Shown: positions 1-12,639, numbered from the stretch's first letter. The stretch is DNA of 64,000 bases from Malurus cyaneus samueli (GCA_009741485.1 CM019217.1:36969298-37033297), one strand, 5' to 3'. Notes: a model not told the origin generated them from the letters alone. Program-made: numbers and translations.

Positions 1-3000
1 GAGTTATAAAAAAGGCCCCACAGTACCACTTTTACCTGCTTTCTAAAGAAAGGAGTTCTGTTTTGCTTTCAGAAAAAAAAAAAAAAAAAATTAGAACTGT
101 GAGGCTAATTCAAATTTCCATCCCTAACATAAGCTCAGGTGGGCCTAAGTGTGCTTTGGCGAATCCTATTGCTTCATCCTATAGAGCTCTGGAAAGAAAG
201 ACAAGTAAAGAAGGTAGGCCAACATCAAGAGCTAGGCAGAGGAATAATGGTTTGAAATGAGGAAGTACAGAGAAATGTAGATGCATTGACATAAATGGAC
301 AGTAAAATAACCCTATGAACCCTCAAAAAACCCGAAAAACTCAAAATTCCAAATATAATAGACATTTTTCTCTGAATAGCAGCTTAGATACTTTGCAATA
401 TAGTAAATTTTAGGGCCTATGTGGAAAACTTGTTTTTTGTTTTTAAGGATTAGATTTTTCGGATGCTTGATAATACACAAAAAATAATCAGAGGGCATTA
501 TATCAGTATTACCCTCCTTCCTATTTAAGTAACTTAGATAGGAATGCAGGTAATACTGATATAATGTTTAATAATACAGATTCTGCTTCAATGCCTCTAA
601 GGGACTGGAATGAAAAAAAGTAGATTATTCTCACAAAACATGAGTCTGTATATTTATTCTCAGTAGTTTAATTTTAGAGACACTGTCCAAATCAGGGATC
701 AATGCTGACTGCTAGTGAGAAATTAGTCTGACTGGAAGTTCAGCAGGTTTTTCCATCCTTATCCTTCAACAGTGAAATAAATTCAAAGCACAGGCTCTCA
801 GAAAATTCTAGGAAACTCATCTCAGAGATAATGGCTGCATTACTGTTGCCATTGCCAAATATAATTACATTCACTGGCACACTGTATAGTGTTATCTGTG
901 ATCATTATATAAAGTGACTTTTACATAATCTCTTTCCTGTGATGGTCCTCCTAATAGTTATAGGGTTTATAACAATCTGTCTCTGATTCCCCCCTTCTAA
1001 ATTGACTGGAGGAGAGAAACTAAATGGGATTGATTTGTCTGGAGCAGGTCAAAGGTAGACTCGTAAGGCTTTAGCATCCTTCTCATCATCTTTAAAAGCT
1101 GCCCTCTTTAAATGCATTGAAGGATTTGAAGTCTCCAGGTCTCATGTAGAGAAAGTCTGAGGGAAATTTATTTGAGCAATGCTCAAACTCAATCCCAGTC
1201 TTCATTTCTGCAGCTCTCAAGAATTCTGCAAGTATGATGAATCTTACCTTCTTGTTTTAGTGTGTTTCTGCAGAACTTATTTCTCAAACTACTTTTGATG
1301 AAACCAGAGTGTTTGTGGTTGTGCTCACCAAAAGACAGAGTAACAAAACTTGCAGCTTCAATGCTTCCCTTCAATATGCCTAAAATAATGAATTTTACAT
1401 ACATACTTCTTATGCTTAAATGTAGTCCCCAAATGAATTTAGGAAACAGAAAAAGCTGTAGGGCTAGCTTACACTTCACAAGTGTGCTGGCATCAGAGTT
1501 GGATATGCAAACATGCTGCTGCCTTTATCAGCCACTGCTCTTTACTCCACCTGCTCCTAATGCCAGACACGGAAAGCCACAGCTGAAATGCTTTGCAGTT
1601 CCTCTTCTATTACCTTTGCTCCTCATCTCCTCACAGATTACCGTTGGTCTGAAAACATCCATGTATTATTTCACTGCATATATGCTTTTGTTAAAGGGAA
1701 AAACAAACAGATAAATGTCACTGTACATGCAAAATTCTTGCATATTTGAGGGAAAGCCTGGGAACAAGAGGGAACATCATTCAGAGCTTTCTCCCTGGCA
1801 ATTTTAACCAATGTATGCATGCAGATTTGAATTCAACCCTTTTAGGATCAAGCAGAGTAAGCATACTTGGCAATAAACATAAGTTTTCAATACTGCATGA
1901 GTCACTATCTCAGAAATATAGGTTTAATCTTTATGAGAAAGAGATACCTCTTTAATTTCAAACATGTTTCAAATTGGGCTGGATAAAGTAACAATGCCAA
2001 ATTGCAAATAATCTTATCTTTGCCATTTTTCAACACAAGTATTTTTATTGTCCTATGTCCTACAGATAGGGACAACATTTAAATGACTTAGCAAATTATC
2101 TCTTGTTTTCTGAGTTTTCATAAGCAGTTGTACCCTCAGTTTCTCCACTGTCAAGCAAGATGTCATATAAATGTTGTGAAGATGGATAACAAGCAGGTGT
2201 TTTGATAATTTGCTGAGCATAATCCAATCATGACATATTTTTAATTCTTTATCAGGAAAAAAAATCTGTTTTAACAAACCCGGTTCCGGTAGCCCATGTC
2301 ACTACTGATCTACTGTTCATCTCTCCTCTTGCTGCCCCTGCAGCAACACCAGGAAGGAAATAAGTGCCTGCACCTTTTTGGTTTGGCATTCAGTTTCTTA
2401 CCTGCAATAAGCATGGCTTTACACTGCATTAAACTGTCAACTGCTGGAGCCCAAGTCACAACTTTCCTTCTGCTGAGGAGTGACAACAAACAGCTGTGTT
2501 TGCCAACCTTTTTACATCACTACAGCTGCCTACTCAGTGAGCATTCGTCAAAACTCTCTAGTATGTCATAGTGTCTTACCTAAGCTTAAGAGCCCATTTA
2601 AGCTAAAGAAATAAACTAAATGAAGTTTAAAGAAAATAAAGACATTTTACACCTATTTTTAAGAAAACAAAACAAAGGACTGTAACTGAAAACAATTGTG
2701 GCTGAGCTCCACAAAGCCATTTAGATACCCTAAAAGTAGCAAAATAACTCGATCTTCCTTTGGTCTAAAAGCTGATTGTCAATTCAGAAAATATAAGTTA
2801 GATACCTAGATAGCTCTGAGAACCATCTTTAAGTGATTGTTTTTGGTTTCCTCACTTCCCTCCCCTTCCTGTAATTTTGAAGGTCTCATATTGAACAAAA
2901 CGTGGTTTGGAACATCAGAAACTATTAGCCCTCTCAGTGAAGACTGACAGTCCAGAGCAGGGCTGAACCATATACTTGTTGAGGATTTTTCACTACACAT

Positions 3001-3564
3001 GGCAGATACAATCACAGCTAAAATAGGACAGCTTCAAAGCAATAAACACTCAACATGTCCTCTGTTGTGGTTTCCCTGAATGACTTTCAGCCACACACAA
3101 TGTTCAGTGAATCACAAGATATAACTTCAGATAAATACTTGAAAATATACATTAACTTTACTATTATTACCAGCCAGGTGTCATCTGATTTGCTATCTGA
3201 TGTTTATAAGAAAGTTCTCTCAATCCCTTTAGAAAAACAGGAAACGAGATGTGTATTCATTTTCCATTTGTCCTTCATGTAATGCTCTACTTTTTCTTTC
3301 AAAATAAAGCAGATTTGATTCTGGGCTTCAGTATTCCTCAAGATTCATTTCTAGACCCTCTGTCTGGTTGTTTATCTATGGGTATTCTACTAGGTGTGGA
3401 ATGAGATCTTCCGCATTCTATCTCAACAGCTAACGAGAACTGGGCACTGAGGAAGTTTCTCTCATCTTTCCAGTTTTCTGGATTGAGGCCTTCAATGCCC
3501 AAGTGTAACCTAGCTGCAATTATGATTACTTTGTCACCATTTATTTTTCAGCTTTTAAAGGGTG
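1..3564 (-). other. Intron, 3' side of the GALNTL6-like exon
   Basis: AT-rich sequence with no recognisable exon or dated repeat except the A18 run. The open frame at 1262-1714 (150 residues) has no domain, no family resemblance and unremarkable composition, so I treat it as chance. By inference this is the intron downstream of the exon at 6052-6237. Confidence 0.6.
73..90. repeat. Poly-A tract (A18)
   Basis: Eighteen A in a row. No recognisable element lies directly upstream. Confidence 0.9.
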
Positions 3565-4785
3565 AAATCCAGCTAAATGTATGGAACAGATAATCTTAAG
3601 TGAGATCACACAGGCTAGGGGATTCAGGCCCAGCCAGGATGGGTTTATGAAAACCTGGTCCTGCCTGACTAACATTATCTTCTACTATAAAGAGGTAACC
3701 TGTCTAGGGGATGTGGGGAAAGACTGTGGATATTGACTTCAGTAAAGCCTTTGATATTGTCTCTCACAGCATTGTCCTGGAGAAATTGCCAGCTTAGACA
3801 GTTGCACTCTGCATTGGATAAAAAACTGGCTGGCTGGACAGCCCAGAGAGTGGTGGTGAATGAAGCTAAATCCAGCTGGTGGAACACTGGGAGTGTTTTT
3901 CCCCAGGCAATCAGTACTGGGGCCAGTATTTTTTAACATCTTTATCAATGATCTAGATGAGGGGATCAAACGCACCCTCAGCCAGGTTGCAGAGGACACC
4001 AAGTGGAATGGGAGTGTCAGTCTGCTGGAGGGCATGAAGGTTCTACAGAGGGATCTGGAGTGGATCAAGGGCTGAGGCCATTGGGTTCTTACAACCCCAG
4101 TCAGCGCTACAGGCGTGCAGCTGCACATCTGGGAAGTGGCCCAGTGGAAAAGGACCTGGGGGTGCTGGTGACAGCAAATGGACATGAGCCAGCTGTGTCC
4201 AGGTGGCCAAGAAGGCCAATGGCTTCCTGGCTTGGATCACCAAAAGTGTGGCCAGTAGGACCAGGGCAGGGATTATTCCCCTGTACTCAGCAATTGTGAG
4301 ACCACTCCTCGAGTGCTGTGTCCAGTTTTGGGCCCCTTGTTAGAGGAACGCATTGAGGGTCTGGAGTGTGACCACAGAAGGGCAATGGAGTTGGTGAGGG
4401 TCTGGAGCAGAAGTCCCATGAGGAACGGCTGAGGGAGCTGGGGATGTTTAGCCTGGAGAAAAAGAGGCTCAGGGAAGACCTGATCACACTCTACAGCTGC
4501 TTGAAAGGAGGTTTTGGTGAGGTGGGAGTCAGTCTCTTCTCCTTGTGAGAGAACAAGGGGAACTGACCTCAAGTTGCATCAGGAGAGGGTCAGACTGTCT
4601 ATCAGGAAAAATTTCTTCGTTGAGAGACTAGTTAAGCATGGAACAAGCTGCTCAGGGAAGTGGTGGGCTCATTGTCCCTAGAAGTGTTAAAAAATGTGAT
4701 ATTGTTTACTGGTTATGGGATTATACCAAAGGTTGGACTTGATGGTCTTGCAGGTCTTTTCCAATCTTATTGATACTATTATTCA
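3565..4785 (+). mobile_element. CR1 LINE, 5'-truncated, with a broken reverse transcriptase
   Basis: This is a non-LTR retrotransposon fragment of the main avian family. On the plus strand it reads first through reverse-transcriptase coding sequence. A DFSKAFDIVSHS-like box lies near 3738-3780, and a [15 protein letters not shown] box near 3917-3965 is followed by AEDTK, a decayed form of the FADDTK catalytic box, near 3993-4004. Frame changes and stop codons separate these blocks, so it cannot encode a working enzyme. After about 4080 come the C-terminal and 3' regions (gggatgtttagcctggagaa at 4440-4459), ending in the CR1 tail 'gttggacttgatggtcttgc' near 4733-4752. It lies antisense to the GALNTL6-like gene. 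The 5' limit is approximate. The open frames on both strands across it are retrotransposon shadows. Confidence 0.92.
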
Positions 4786-6051
4786 TTTCAGATAAGAAAG
4801 CAAGAAAAGGAACTGGTTTTGCAACTTTCAATTTTCTCGTGCTTATGTGTGCAAAATAGATGGGTTACTGCTGTAACCCAGCAAAAGACTTCAGAGGACA
4901 AGAGTAAGAAGCTCTGTAAGACTCTTCTAAATTTGTGGCAATGGATTTTATGCAGTGGCACAAAATGAGAAGGCAAAGGAAAGGTGGCTGTATATATAGA
5001 GTACTCAGGAGTGTTTAATGGCTACTTGTTGGGGATGTATTTCCCTCTGCTCCTTTATGCCATTTGTGCTTCACATGAAGACATGGATGTTGTGATTGAG
5101 GGCAAAGGGATAACAAGAGGAAAGACTGTATGCATGATTTGATATGGAAGCCAGAAAGGATAAAAATTTGAAATTTTGTGTATTATCTTGTTACTGATCT
5201 GAAGATAACGTAGTAACTAGTATTTTTCTTGGTCTCTACTGATGGCTCATTAGCAGAACAGCACAGATTCTTGCTGCAAATGCTTTCTCAGCTTATTGTG
5301 TGGCCCAATAGTTCTAACAACAAAATTCAAGAAAAAAAAACATTAATTAGTGAAACCAAAACCTTTTGTGTACTTACAGCAGACTTTTTAGAATAAACAC
5401 AAATTTATTAGGCAACTCAGAAATTTTCTTTGGTTATGGTACCAAAATGCACTCACTTTGCAAAGCATATATACTTTGCATGTAGTCAGGTGTGTAGAAA
5501 AGAGGACTTTCTTTCCTAAAGTAAAATCCTAGACTACAACAATTGATTCTTCCCATTCCCTTAACTAATGGAGCTTTGCTGGCTGCAGCTGGAATCCAGC
5601 AAAGCAGTCAATAGCAAATCATTCTTTCTGAGCTTCCTGATGTGAATGCTGTTGCTATCGGATTTAACACTGAGGCCTTACAGCAAAAACTGTTTTAATG
5701 CAACGTGGAAGGCTAGGAAGGAGTACAACACCTGCATAACAAAACTTTGTAGGTGAATTGTAAGGACATAGCTTAATACTAGATTTAGTAGTGTATTTAG
5801 TAGTAGTAATAATGAAATAAATTGCAACTAAAGTAAGCTAAAGCAATATTTTTAAATATTTGAAATATTTTAGTAATTCTTCAGTCTCAAGAAAGAAAAA
5901 TGCAGCTGCTCACATTTCTTGGAGTTCTCTCACACTGACACTGTGCAGCAGAACTCCAAACACGTCGATACAGTGTGCATCCTGCTTGTTGTGGGAGAAC
6001 TGTTGGTTGTATGTTCTGATTTCAGCATCTGATGAACACTCAAACACTTAC
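4786..6051 (-). other. Intron just downstream of the GALNTL6-like exon
   Basis: Starts with the donor at 6051 and runs to the CR1 at 4785. I see no further exon, repeat family or RNA gene. Confidence 0.65.
6046..6051 (-). other. Splice donor of the GALNTL6-like exon
   Basis: Reading the minus strand, the exon ends ...CTTGCTTA and the intron starts GTAAGT. This is the consensus U1-binding donor. It leaves one base (A) of a split codon, which would become Asn if the next exon begins AT or AC. Translation past it runs into sequence unlike the family. Confidence 0.9.
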
Positions 6052-6237
6052 TAAGCAAGGGAGGCAGCCAATTCACATTGACTTCGCAATGGGAATCCAG
6101 GAATGTCAGGACTTCTCCTCTAGCCAGCGAGGCTCCCAACAGTCTGGTCCGAATGAGCCCTTCTCGCTTCTTGGTACGGACAATCCTCACCTTGGCAAAA
6201 CGGACCATGTATTCCTCCAGCTTCTCTTTTAAATGTT
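6052..6237 (-). CDS. GALNTL6: Internal coding exon of a polypeptide GalNAc-transferase, most likely GALNTL6 (partial gene)
   Basis: This exon encodes part of a Golgi type II membrane enzyme family that moves GalNAc from UDP-GalNAc to Ser/Thr to start mucin-type O-glycosylation. The 186 bp give two bases completing a Glu codon, 61 whole codons, and one base of the next codon. Residues 21-34 read [14 protein letters not shown], and residues 45-51 read FLDSHCE. The Asp-Ser-His at residues 47-49 (bases 6089-6097) is the family's metal-binding DXH motif in the GT-A catalytic domain. The exon ends after VNWLPPLL. No stop codon or frameshift interrupts it, so it looks functional. The split Glu and Asn-type codons at its ends agree with the family's exon phases as I remember them. 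The [19 protein letters not shown] stretch is closer to my memory of GALNTL6 than GALNT10, and the isolated exon in huge introns also fits GALNTL6. GALNT10 is the main alternative. The GALNT family call is near certain; the paralogue is less so. Confidence 0.9.
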
Positions 6238-6265
6238 CTAGAAAGAAGGGCAAAAACAGTGTCAG
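6238..6265 (-). other. Splice acceptor, pyrimidine tract and branch point of the GALNTL6-like exon
   Basis: On the minus strand the intron ends TTTTTGCCCTTCTTTCTAG, with the AG at 6239-6238. A CTGAC at 6265-6261 matches the vertebrate branch-point consensus yTnAy. Its A at 6262 lies 25 nt before the first exon base, which is a normal distance. The first exon bases AA complete a Glu codon if the previous exon ends in G. Confidence 0.85.
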
Positions 6266-9200
6266 TCATGCCAAGCCTGGAGGAGCCAACAGAAGGACAG
6301 GTTGGCATACAACCTGCAAGCAGCTCGTCTGCTTCCATCTCTTGTCACTTCAAGTCCTCTAAACTCTGCCACAAATTCTCCTGAGATGGTTCAAAAAGTG
6401 CAAATATTCTCTGTTTTATCACACAGAGGAAGACACTGACACTCTGCTGCAGTTGCTACTGGCAACCTGCCATCCATGATATAATGGCCAAAGCAGCTGC
6501 AGGATATTCATCCATTCTCTGGCTCCTGCAGCCCAGGGCCATATAAACATTCTGGCATGTCATTTTATAAACAGTGTCCTTTCCAAGTCAGTTTCCTATA
6601 TAAACTAATTACTAAGAACTATGCATGGAAATAAATTTGAAAAAATAAAACTAGCATGATAAGATTGCATTTGTAATGGGAAGGGAAAGAGACACAAAGG
6701 AAGATCTTAATAGTTGGATAACAGCATGAAGCAGATAGACAGCTGATGTCCTAATAAAATTAAGCAGCAAATGTAGAGTAGTTGATAAGTTCTCTGATCT
6801 GCAAAATCTGGTTCTGTTTACATGGCAAAACATTATCTTTGGAAACATTTTTTCTTCTGACAAGAAACACACACTAAGAATCATAAAAAACCCAAAACCA
6901 AAAAACCCACCCTACAGTTTTGCCTCTTCCTAAATATATCTGCAACACAAATCCTGATCTTTTGTCTTTGCTATAAAACCTCAGCTTGCCACTCATTACT
7001 TTGGAAAAATATGACATTTTCATTTGTCAGGAGAAAAGGGAGAGAAAAGCTCAGTCTCTGATAACTGATGAGATACTCAGGTCTCACTGAGTCAGGCTTT
7101 CTCAGGTTATGCTTGTTTCTGGTATCAGCTACTAATTCTTTGGACTTTTATGGACACCACAGGCCTTGTTCATGTCCTTTCATCATTACAGATTGTGAGA
7201 AGTTTGCTCTGGACTGACCAAAAGGATTTCCATTTAGCACTATCCCAAAGTATATAATGGTGACACACAAATTAAAGGCAATGAGCAAACAAGTCACAGA
7301 GCAGATAATACATGTTCTTATGGGAAAATAAAATTAAGCTCCAGTGAAATAGAGCACATTTCTTTTAATTTTTTTTCCCAGCTGACAAATACATATGACT
7401 CCAAAACCACCTGCAGATTAGGAAGAAGTAGAACACTGGTATGTATTTAGTGGGAGAGTACTACATGGGGTGGTCCTCTGTACTGAGGAATCCTGACACA
7501 TACTGGTACAGAGGAGCTATTGGGAACATCAGCCTGCAAGTATTACAGAACACTCTGGGGCTTCTGGGAGGAGAAACCCAAAACTTTGGAGACATCCTGA
7601 GTCAAAAGAGAGGTTTGACTCACAGTACTGCCTGAGAGAAGTATTAGATCAAGTGAGGAAAGCCAAGTCTCAGACAAAAACAAAAATAAAAAATGACATT
7701 CAGATAAATAAAGAATGTTTTTGTCTTATGCTCTGTGGCTGACTGCAGAATACACATTTAAATTCTGAAATAAGAAGGAAAGAAGTATCCCCTTTTCCAT
7801 CCCATTTCACTATTGACATATCAAACAAAAACCCAACACAGTGTCGCAACAGTAACAATGGCAAGAGATGTTCTGTGTCTTGAATGATGAGTTTTGTATG
7901 ACCAACCATATTCACAGGACAAAGCCTATGTGCTACTCTGACTCATTTTAGGTACCAGCTACAATTCAGTTTTGTGACTGAACTGAGTTTAATTCAAGCC
8001 CTGGATCATTTTGTGCCCACAGGCAAGACTGTTTAAAGTGTATATTTATTGAACTGTTTTTCTGTTTTTATGAGCTCCATTGAGACTATTCCCACAGTGC
8101 AGGAATATAGAAGAAGGGAAATAGACCTTAAAACCAAAGATACAAAGACCTTGCAGGTAATATAAGAAAGTCTGTTAGGGCTGTCAGTCTGGATTTTTTT
8201 CTATATTGTAAATCGTATCGTGTAATAGCCATGAAAAATGAAAAAGCTCCAAGTGACAGGTTATTACATATTTCCAAAGTAAATCAAATCTAATCAGTTA
8301 GATACCACAGGTTCCGTTAGTCCTCAGACACCAGAAATTTCCTGTAGTTCTCTAAGGAAATTTCTTCTCCTCTTCCATGCACAAGTCCTCTGTTTGCTCT
8401 GAATAATGCACAGGGACCCAGCACCAAGAGCAAGAGCACACAGCCGCACGCTGTACAGACAGGTACTGAAAAGAATCGGGTTACTCAGCCTGAACACTCC
8501 TCTCCAGCTGTGGAAGCCATCACTGCATGCTGTGGATATAGCTCAAATCCCCCATTGTCACCTGGCTGCCCCCAGGGATGGGCTCACTGGTGAGACTCCA
8601 GCTGACCAGAGGATCCGACTACACAGCTCTGAATCTCATCATGCATCAGACATAATTGCTTTACTCTTCCCTGTTTCTAGAGTTTTCCTCTTTGCAGGTG
8701 AAAGCAACTACCAAGAAAGCATCTAAACACTCTGATGGAGAGGAACAGGAGCCTTACCTGGACAATACAAATTTTATGTGGTGTTAGTAGGCTCTCTGTA
8801 GGTTGTAGGGAAATTGCCACGTGAGTTGGACCTTCACTACTTGGGTGTCACAATGGCCCTTACAACAGGCAGGTTGAATATGGCCACCACTGATGTTTGG
8901 AGGAATTAATACAAGCACACTCTTTTCTTGCATTCTGATTGTTATCAATTTGTCTTGAGCCAAATTAATTCACTGAAATTCATTCTCATACAAAGGAATT
9001 AATTTCATTCCTTCCACATCTTTCAGTGAGCAAATTCTGAAAGCTGAGTGCCTATCTTCTCAGGAAAACACTTCAGGGAGAGATGATGTAAACTCTCAAA
9101 TTATGATACATTATTTTCTGTTCTTGTATCAATTGCTAAATAACAATAGAGTTGAATAATATGATTTGATTGTCATCAGCTGTATTGGAGTTTGAAATCC

Positions 9201-11038
9201 ATAAAATCAATGGTAGTTTATACTGTTCTTTCATTGTTTTAGATTCCTTGCAAACAGATAAAAAGTCTCCCAAATTTTAATTTTCAAGTTTTGCNTTTAT
9301 TTTTTTGGCAGGGATAATATCTTCAATTCTGTGGAAAAAACAAAACGTTTTACTACCTTCCTCCCTCTATCTCAGATATCTCTTCACACATTTCAGACAG
9401 CATGTCACCTGATTTGTGGAGAACTGCATCAAAACAGCCAGCACATCTTTTGATGCCAGAATTACGTATCCCAAAGTTGTTTCCATCTACTCAATAGGTC
9501 CCCTGACTGAGTAATTTTATTATTTTCTCCTTGTTGCTTAAAGAACAAGTCACAAAAAAGCAGAAATACACAAATAAAACTGCACATCTTTTTTTACACA
9601 GAACTCTAATTCCCCATTCAGACATATCTGGAAGCAGTAAGGAAGAAAACAAAAGTAGTAACTCATAAATTTTATGGAGCTTAGTTAGACATGTGTCATT
9701 AAAAGATCAGGTCTCCATACAAATCAAAGTATATGGACATGTAACGTATCTAAATTTTATAAACCAGATACATGTTAGTAACACATTAACTGTAAGTCTC
9801 AACATAGTCAAATAGAGACCTGTTTGAACATTTAATAACAATAGTTACTATATCTTTAGTTTTGAGACATGGCAAGGAAGATGGCTTGGAAATTTATTTC
9901 AGTAATACAAAAAATTCTCAGTAACTACAAAGAACTACAAAAATATCACAAAGTTCAATGACCAACTCCAATATTGTCATGAGAATAAAAATATATTGAA
10001 GTGAAGGAAACAAAAATTCCCTTTTGGATCCACAAGTAATCGTTTCTTAAATACAAATAATTGTGAAAGTGCTCTCATTCTATGTTCTCCTGCAATGTCT
10101 TGTGGCACTGTTTCAAATCTTACCAATCTCTAAAAGCACAGAGTAACAGCCAGAGACAGCAGAACAGTGGTAGTTTTAAACAAAATCATAGTATTTTCTA
10201 CTAGTTACAGCAATAGTAAAAATATACTATGTGGTTTCATACTGAACCATATTTTGGATTAACATATCATCTCAGTGTTTGTGAGGAGCAACAAATTTAG
10301 ATTTATTTAATCTTGTTTTTTGCCAAATTTATTAGAATAGACTGCCCATTTTCACAGAACTCCACGAATTTCCCTCACAGAAGAGAACACCCAAGTATTA
10401 TATTTCCTATAATACTAGAGCATTTTCTCACAGAACCCAGCTATTTTGTTGCCAATATTATCTCCAGAAGAAGCGTCTCATAGACAAACCCTGTGTGTTA
10501 CACATACACATTTACAAGTAAGGAAACTTCAGTACACAAGTAAACATCCATTAATCAATGTCTGCACAAAACCATAATTCTAGAGAAATTAGAATAAAAT
10601 TATAATGCAGTGTGTAAAATAGAAAGCAACCTGTAATAAAAAAGACATTTGAATGTCTAGAGGACAACACATTCTGCCCATTTATTACCAAAGGAAACAG
10701 GTTGAACAAATTTGCCATGACAATAGAATAGGAAGCTAGGATGGTTTAATTTATATACTGTAGCACTACATAAATTCCACTTTCAGAGCTGGGCATGAGC
10801 GAGAAGCCAGTTTTTAAATTTGCATTTAAAAGAAGCATACAAAGAAGCCAAAGCCCCTTTCATTAGATATGAGAAGCAAAAACCTAATTTTTAATTTAAA
10901 AGAAAATAAATGATATTTTCTTTACAGTGATGATCAAATGAATCTATGAATCATAAGTTTGACACATGCCAGGCACCTGCTAGGGCAAGAGCTAGCATAA
11001 ACGGTGACAAATAAAGAATAATGCATGGGCAGGCTGTT

Positions 11039-11108
11039 TACAGGCTGTCACTGCTCTGACAAGTGATGATAAAGGGAAGCATCATGCCTCTTCTAGTGAC
11101 AGCCTGTA
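11039..11108. other. 70-nt hairpin with a perfect 14-bp stem
   Basis: TACAGGCTGTCACT at 11039-11052 is the exact reverse complement of AGTGACAGCCTGTA at 11095-11108. Inside the 42-nt loop, GTGATG and CATCAT can form a second short stem. The size is that of a small-RNA precursor, but the internal mismatches are large and I recognise no known microRNA. Both strands could fold. Confidence 0.6.
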
Positions 11109-12075
11109 TACAAATTCTACATTGTAATTGTTCTGTATGGGCCTCTTCTGTCTTCATTTAAAGTCTGGAGAAGTTTTTCTAAAATAATTGCTTAGACCCA
11201 ATTGCTTGGTCATAATAATGAAAGATCTACTCAAGCCGAGCACCCATTTACTTAATTTGGTGCCCAGAAATAAATTGGAAATCAGGGGTCTGTCTTTGTC
11301 AGGAAAAAAAAAATAGATCATGTAAAAAAGTGGAACTGAAATTCTTCTCTCACATTGGGATGCATACAGAGAGTATCTCATTATCCCATCAGCATCACAT
11401 GGCAACATGTGCCATGTGACAAGAAATGCTCCTCCACAGTTATAGAGAAGGCGTTAAAGGAGACTTAAAAGGTTATGGGAAAGCTATAGCTGGTCTTCAG
11501 GATGTGCTTGACTTCAGCATGGACCACGAAAAAGGAGGGAAAATACAAAGAAAATAAAGCCTTTTGTTCAGCTCTACTTCTGGCCGGCCAGACAAGTCCC
11601 CCCCAAATCTTTGCCTGTAACAGACCCCTTCTCCACATATTAGCATCTCAAATTTCTGCCCAAAAGTACTAACAATTTCTATTTAGGATCAATGAATTGC
11701 AAATTGTCAAATAGTTAGGAGATGCAATGGAGTCTGCTAAATGCCTTGATAAACACCTTGAACTAAATCAGTTTATTTCTAACCTGAAGTGACTGAGAGG
11801 CATGTAATTCCATGTTCTGGCATTCCCAACATGAACCATATAAAATTAGCTCCAGAAAAAAACTTACAGCAGCAGAAAAAGTATGCTGGCCTGTCCTGTT
11901 ATCTCAGCACAGGACTGTGGGAGCAAACAACGTGGCCCAAACTGCAGTTTTTTGAGTAGTCTGTGGTCTTAAGTCAGTACAGCAGTACACAAGTGACTAT
12001 TTCTCTTGGTGAAAATTAAAGCAGTAAAATGGCTATTTTGCAAGGCCAGCTTCTTTGAGGCCAGCTCAGGATTTT

Positions 12076-12077
<2 letters not shown>

Positions 12078-12106
<29 letters not shown>
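12078..12106. repeat. Poly-T tract (T29)
   Basis: An uninterrupted run of 29 T. An A21 run follows at 12254-12274, so the 147 bases between them are flanked by complementary homopolymers. Confidence 0.9.
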
Positions 12107-12109
<3 letters not shown>

Positions 12110-12253
12110 CTCTTGCCAACAATAAAGCTTAGTCCAATATGCAGACAAACCTGCAAGTACATTTATGCACCATCCATGGCTGTCATAGTGAGAAGAACTT
12201 CCGTCACCTTATTATGTCCTTTTGCAAGATGGGTTTATCTCCCAGTGAATCAG

Positions 12254-12274
12254 AAAAAAAAAAAAAAAAAAAAA
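12254..12274. repeat. Poly-A tract (A21)
   Basis: Twenty-one A followed by TAAAAT. It is complementary to the T29 run at 12078-12106. I see no element body ending at this tail. Confidence 0.9.
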
Positions 12275-12639
12275 TAAAATCCCCTTTTCTTTTCCTGAGC
12301 ATACCTTTTCCCCAGAACAGCTTAATCTTTTGATGACTGACTTAAGCTTGACAGAAAATACCTAAAGGAAACTGAGAAGCCTACAGTTATTCAGTTATTA
12401 TTTGTTTTCTGCTGTAGTTGACAAAGTAGCCCTCTCCAGTGCACGGTTATTCTTTTTTTACTTTCACTGCCTTTATGTCAGCTACCATAAAAGCAAGTCA
12501 GTCTGAATAGAGAACACAAGGTGAGCTTATGAATTTGGGTACCTCACATTCCTTTCTTTCAGCTTCCCTTCAAGTTTCTTATTTGCAGAAGGTTGGTTGG
12601 ATGTTGAACACAGGAAGCTTGCAGTCTGTACCAGGTCAG

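Larger units (their letters stand above)
6238..12639 (-). other. Intron, 5' side of the exon (first part)
   Basis: Mostly AT-rich, unremarkable sequence. It holds the acceptor and branch point at its low end, a somewhat GC-richer stretch at 8405-8730 that I cannot assign, one ambiguous base at 9295, the hairpin at 11039-11108 and the T29/A21 pair. No exon of the preceding GALNT catalytic segment was recognised. Confidence 0.6.

Noticed and set aside
1262..1714. 150-residue open frame with a hydrophobic C-terminal part
   Set aside because: No family resemblance, an overlapping frame on the other strand of similar quality, and amino-acid use as expected from translated intron.
3675..4572. Several overlapping frames of 60-148 residues on both strands
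   Set aside because: All lie in the CR1 at 3565-4785. The plus frames are broken reverse transcriptase and the minus frames are its shadow.
5930..6253. Full 107-residue minus frame as a stand-alone protein
   Set aside because: Only 6052-6237 matches the GALNT family. Both ends beyond the splice sites are intron read-through, and the start codon is TTG in the pyrimidine tract.
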